Shown here in pieces: positions 35,133 to 38,568 of a stretch of 38,568 nucleotides of DNA. Location: contig CAZPPK010000004.1 of NCBI GenBank assembly GCA_964588415.1, forward strand, positions 1-38,568. Reading direction: 5' to 3'. Position 1 is the stretch's first letter; every line of letters begins with the position of its first letter. Source of the DNA: Sulfidibacterium sp964588415. Lineage in GTDB: Bacteria; Bacteroidota; Bacteroidia; Bacteroidales; F082. Below the pieces are notes generated by a model. The model had not been told where the DNA came from. It was given only the letters and a program-made list of their open reading frames with translations, and ran no database searches. Both the position numbers and the translations under genes were made by a program.

Positions 35133-38024
35133 TTAAAATTGATAACTAATCGAAAATTTATAATTTCTTCCCAGAATAGGTCTTGCCATGTAATAATAAG
35201 CACCGGTATTAGGACTTGTCCTAGGATCTCCTTCAGTCAACCCGATTGTATTGCAAAGATTATTACCGGTAATCGCAAAACGAATTGCTTGTAACTGGTA
35301 GGAAGCGCCTGCATCAAACACAGTATATCCAGGCAACGTAGCCAGATTTTCATTATCCTGGAATTTTTTCCCGTACACGCTGTAACGGATATAAACATTC
35401 AAATTATGTGTAATATCTAACGCTGGCTCCAGATGAAAAAAAATCTTAGGGATTCTTCTTACTTGCTTGCCATTATTATCGATAAGTGTTCCATTTGCCG
35501 TATTATGATACTGAAAATTAGAAAATTGCGGGCTCTGTAATGTTCCGTTAAATTGAAAACCAAAAATGCCGAATTTCACGATGGTCTCTAACTCCAAGCC
35601 TAAGTTTCTCGCAGATGCAAACTTATTTTCAGATTGGCCGTTGGCCAGAATATCTGTAAACGGCAGGTTTTTCATAGCCATAAAAAATGCATTGGCAAAC
35701 ACTGCAATGGTGGATGAAGAATGTTTACAACCCAATTCATACTGATTTACAAAAGTGGGTTTCAGATTACTTTCATTACTGATGTTATCCATAAATGATT
35801 CTTCAACAGGAGCTCGGAAACCACTGCTGGCACGCACATATACAGCTGTATTCTTCGAGAAGAGGTAATTCAATCCAACCGTCCATGATGCCCTGTTAAT
35901 GTTATAAGTAAAATATTTGAACCGGCCACTTCCGACCCAGGCAGTATTTAAAGCTGGCGTCAGCAGAGAATCCTGGTCAGGCAGATTACCCGTTGCATCT
36001 CCTTCCAGAGAACCCGAGTACTTATTCATTTCATACCGTACTCCCACTTCGGCTGACAAATTCTCACCAATATTGAACTCATCATCAAGATAAATGGCAT
36101 TAATAAGTCCTTCAATAAATGAATTTCTTCCATAAAATCCAATATTACTAATCCCGTTCCAAGTATAGGACCGGCCTGTAGCGAGATCGGTAAGGTTAAG
36201 CAGATGGGGCTTGATGGCCACTTCCATTAAAACTTGTGACCAATACCAGAATTGAGTAGCAGCATAATGCGAAAAGTAGTATCCCGCAGAAATATGGTGA
36301 GCCCCGACCTTTTTAGTAATACTCAATTTATCAGCGAAGTTGTTCATATTTCTGTCGACACTCCAGAATCCGGGCTGTACTACGAGTCCGTTTCCATTCA
36401 TCGATGCCGGGTTGGAGATTATTTTGCCATTATCCACATAAGAGTACTGATAATTTCCATCACCAAATACAGAATTCCCAAGATCAGTAGCTAAAAGCGG
36501 ATTACCCATAGAAAACATGGCATCATAGCTCAGATCGATGTTGGTAAAACGGAAAGCATTCTTGATGGTCCACGACTGAGTTAAATTCTGAAACAGTTCC
36601 GCCCCGATTGCTGTAACAATTGGATGAATTCCGTTTTGGAGATCCCTGGTAAATGTTCCGCCACCAACCATTGGAACGCTGATCTTACTGTCGTATATAC
36701 TTGCCAATGTGCCATAATTTGCATTAAATCCCGGCACACTTGCGGGATGGCTCTGATTTTGAATAGGAATAGGCAAATAGAAAATATTCCTGTCGTTTAA
36801 AAATTTGAAAAAAGTCCGGATATAACCGTTTTTATGTAAAAATGTAAAATTAGCCTTCAACTGCCCCCCTTTATTGCCTGCAAAACCAGCGTCTCTGACA
36901 CCATTACCATATCGATAGAAACCACCAATACTAAAACGGATATTTTTGGATAGAGGGCCGTTAACATTCAGGTCAGTGCGTAACATTCCATAATCAGCAG
37001 ACGATATCTTTGCAAATCCACGCAAGACAGGGCCACCCGTTTTACTAATCAAGTTCACAATACCTCCCGGTGAATTGCTGGCAAAAATTGAAGAAGAGCC
37101 TCCTCTCACAGCTTCAATCCGGTCCAGGTTAGCATCAATACGAAAGTAGTTGTCCGCATTGCTAAACTGAAGAGCTCCATCCTCAAATACAGGAAGGCCG
37201 TTTTCCTGTATCTGTACAAACTGATACGCTCCAGCTGAAGGAATTCCACGTACAAATAAGTTATTGCCGACATCTCCACCTGATGTTTCCAGATAAAACC
37301 CAGGAACAAATTCCAACACTTTAGCGGCATTACTAGTGTTTAGCTTTTCCACTTCAGTGCTACTCATTGTGGTAATCGCAACGCTAGATCTCATTGCCGA
37401 TTCCGGGTTCTGCACTCCAGTAACCACAATAGTATTCAAGTTTAACATGTCGGGAGCCATCTTAATATTTACATTGTCAAGCTTCCCGTCAAAAACATCA
37501 ACTTTAAAAACCAGAGATTTGAATCCCACGAAACTTACAACCAATTCATAAGTTCCATCGGCAAGTCCATCTAATTCAAAAACACCCTTACTATCAGTAA
37601 TAGTGCCTTTAGATGTTCCTTTAACTGCAATATTCACCCCCTGAAGAATTTTACCTGAAGAAGATTTCACGGTTCCTGAAATATCACCCCTACCGTTCGG
37701 TCTGGGTATCGTTTTTAATTCTTCGGGAATAAGAATCACTTTCTTATCAACAAATTCATACCTGATATTAGTACCATCAAAGAGTCGATTGAGTGCTTGA
37801 ACTAAAGTGCATTTACCGCATTCAAAGTCCACTTTTTTGTCGACATCGACAAACTTACTACTCCAGGCAAAAGTATATCCACTTTGGTCGGATATCTCAT
37901 CAAGGACGCTTGAAATACTGACATCTTTCATGTTCAGAGTAACCCTAATTTCCTGACAATAAGATTTTACTGAGAAAGTAAAAATATTTACAAACAATAG
38001 AATGGTGGTAAGTTTTGTCACCAT
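35133..38024 (-). CDS. TonB-dependent receptor with STN and carboxypeptidase-like domains
   Basis: A 963-residue outer-membrane receptor. Order: signal peptide (1-23), STN domain (about 25-98; VTLNMKDVSISSVLDEIS and VDFECGKCTLVQALNRLF cores), carboxypeptidase D-like beta domain (about 115-195; GTVKSSSGKILQGVNIAVKG), plug (about 205-330; VPGFYLETSGGDVGNNLFVRG and RIEAVRGGSSSIFASNSPGG), and a 22-strand-type barrel ending in SISYQF with the C-terminal aromatic residue. STN domains usually receive signals for a sigma/anti-sigma pair, but no FecI/FecR gene lies in the window, and no SusD follows. Cargo is not inferable: siderophore, vitamin and oligosaccharide receptors share this layout. Upstream DNA (38025-38568) holds no partner gene. 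Confidence 0.92.
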   Translation of the reverse strand: MVTKLTTILLFVNIFTFSVKSYCQEIRVTLNMKDVSISSVLDEISDQSGYTFAWSSKFVDVDKKVDFECGKCTLVQALNRLFDGTNIRYEFVDKKVILIPEELKTIPRPNGRGDISGTVKSSSGKILQGVNIAVKGTSKGTITDSKGVFELDGLADGTYELVVSFVGFKSLVFKVDVFDGKLDNVNIKMAPDMLNLNTIVVTGVQNPESAMRSSVAITTMSSTEVEKLNTSNAAKVLEFVPGFYLETSGGDVGNNLFVRGIPSAGAYQFVQIQENGLPVFEDGALQFSNADNYFRIDANLDRIEAVRGGSSSIFASNSPGGIVNLISKTGGPVLRGFAKISSADYGMLRTDLNVNGPLSKNIRFSIGGFYRYGNGVRDAGFAGNKGGQLKANFTFLHKNGYIRTFFKFLNDRNIFYLPIPIQNQSHPASVPGFNANYGTLASIYDSKISVPMVGGGTFTRDLQNGIHPIVTAIGAELFQNLTQSWTIKNAFRFTNIDLSYDAMFSMGNPLLATDLGNSVFGDGNYQYSYVDNGKIISNPASMNGNGLVVQPGFWSVDRNMNNFADKLSITKKVGAHHISAGYYFSHYAATQFWYWSQVLMEVAIKPHLLNLTDLATGRSYTWNGISNIGFYGRNSFIEGLINAIYLDDEFNIGENLSAEVGVRYEMNKYSGSLEGDATGNLPDQDSLLTPALNTAWVGSGRFKYFTYNINRASWTVGLNYLFSKNTAVYVRASSGFRAPVEESFMDNISNESNLKPTFVNQYELGCKHSSSTIAVFANAFFMAMKNLPFTDILANGQSENKFASARNLGLELETIVKFGIFGFQFNGTLQSPQFSNFQYHNTANGTLIDNNGKQVRRIPKIFFHLEPALDITHNLNVYIRYSVYGKKFQDNENLATLPGYTVFDAGASYQLQAIRFAITGNNLCNTIGLTEGDPRTSPNTGAYYYMARPILGRNYKFSISYQF

Positions 38025-38134
38025 AATTTCATTTTTCCAAGATGGTTTGTTGTCTTTATGATATTAACTAATGTTTCGCACATCAAAAAAGCTTGAAAAT
38101 AAAGATGATATGAAGTAAAAAAGTAGCGCGGATG

Positions 38135-38177
38135 CTTGCTAATTCAATGAAATTCATTATCTTAGCAAGGTTTTTTC
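38135..38177 (+). terminator. Terminator-like hairpin upstream of the TonB receptor
   Basis: Outer arms CTTGCTAA (38135-38142) and TTAGCAAG (38162-38169), inner arms AATGA (38146-38150) and TCATT (38154-38158), then GTTTTTT. The shape fits an intrinsic terminator reading rightward, but no gene ends before it on that strand. An attenuator or relic role is possible. Confidence 0.45.
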
Positions 38178-38191
38178 CAAAACACACAACC

Positions 38192-38394
38192 ATGCTACAG
38201 CACAAAGATATAAATAAGTTGTCAGAGTTGAAAAACGGATTTACCCAAAGCTGGGTTGAACCGGATTTTATTTTTCGTTCTTTAAAATGGAGGGCGAAAT
38301 GGACATGCTTGAACAGATCATTAATAATGGCCATGCAATTCGGCCAATAAAGAAACTGTTTGACTTGGGAGTTGTAATAGGTGAAGCTGCCTGA
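38192..38394 (+). pseudogene. Possible remnant of a small protein gene with a +1 frameshift
   Basis: The frame from ATG 38192 gives MLQHKDINKLSELKNGFTQS and continues to DFIFRSLK. At the A run 38284-38287 it shifts, and the other frame gives MEGEMDMLEQIINNGHAI then RPIKKLFDLGVVIGEAA and stops at 38392-38394. Both halves look protein-like but I do not recognise a family. It could be a decayed insertion-sequence fragment or chance. Confidence 0.25.
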
Positions 38395-38568
38395 TCGAAA
38401 ATAGAATTTATAAATTATTGAATAATATAACGGAGTATAAAATATTACGACTGCTAATTCACTTTCTTAAAGAGGGTTAACGGAAGCGTGAAACATTAGT
38501 AATTTATCTTAAGATTAATTAGTCGATCCTTACCAAGCAAAATTTAAGTTAAATTGATTTTGACTGAG

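Larger units (their letters stand above)
38025..38568. other. 544-bp stretch without a confident gene
   Basis: Upstream of the TonB-receptor gene this holds a terminator-like hairpin (38135-38177), a possible frameshifted plus-strand remnant (38192-38394), and AT-rich sequence to the window end with no feature I can support. The leftward promoter of the receptor should lie in its first part, but no TAnnTTTG match was found there. Confidence 0.6.

Noticed and set aside
35049..35294. 81-residue plus-strand frame at the 3' end of the TonB-receptor gene
   Set aside because: More than half is antisense to the receptor barrel, and it has no family resemblance.

Overview
The window is chromosomal DNA of a Bacteroidota bacterium, most likely from the Bacteroidia/Cytophagia side. 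It is AT-rich with normal coding density. The grounds are a subtilase ending in a type IX secretion (T9SS) sorting domain, an STN-domain TonB-dependent receptor, a class of six-helix sensor kinases common in this phylum, and promoters of the Bacteroidota type (TTTG about 17 nt upstream of TAnnTTTG, e.g. at fabI and tRNA-His). Shine-Dalgarno sites are generally absent. I see no prophage, integron, CRISPR array or intact insertion sequence.

Layout. 1-8.3 kb: a CvfB-like S1 RNA-binding protein and fabI converge on a shared terminator. A leftward run lpxK-punA-lpxH-recN (lipid A, purine salvage, DNA repair) follows, then the rightward pair Nif3-like / coiled-coil zinc ribbon. 8.4-15.8 kb: a THEP1-type nucleoside-triphosphatase broken by an in-frame TAA, prmC, a PiT phosphate transporter with a PhoU-like tail, an oligopeptide-type ABC permease without partners, tRNA-His and gyrB. 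16-20.9 kb: a plugless outer-membrane barrel protein behind a 1011-residue TPR protein. 21-25.6 kb: two paralogous six-helix histidine kinases (one hybrid) divergent from a PLP-dependent alpha-oxoamine synthase. 25.6-26.7 kb: a cluster of small stem-loops, RNase P RNA and tatA. 26.8-31.5 kb: a T9SS subtilase, an M1 peptidase, a Crp/Fnr regulator and a DUF2892 membrane protein. 31.8-34.9 kb: parE, a CoA-pyrophosphatase NUDIX enzyme and dCMP deaminase. 35.1-38 kb: an STN TonB-dependent receptor, then about 540 bp with only a terminator-like hairpin and a possible frameshifted remnant.

Most of the window is housekeeping. The segment most likely to hold something new is 21.1-25.6 kb: an alpha-oxoamine synthase facing twin membrane sensor kinases has the same gene layout as the CqsA/CqsS and LqsA/LqsS alpha-hydroxyketone signalling loci of Proteobacteria. 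That is a hypothesis from architecture only. Secondary points are the broken THEP1 gene, the stem-loop cluster beside rnpB, a dispersed-type repeat that supplies a kinase stop codon, and the barrel/TPR pair.
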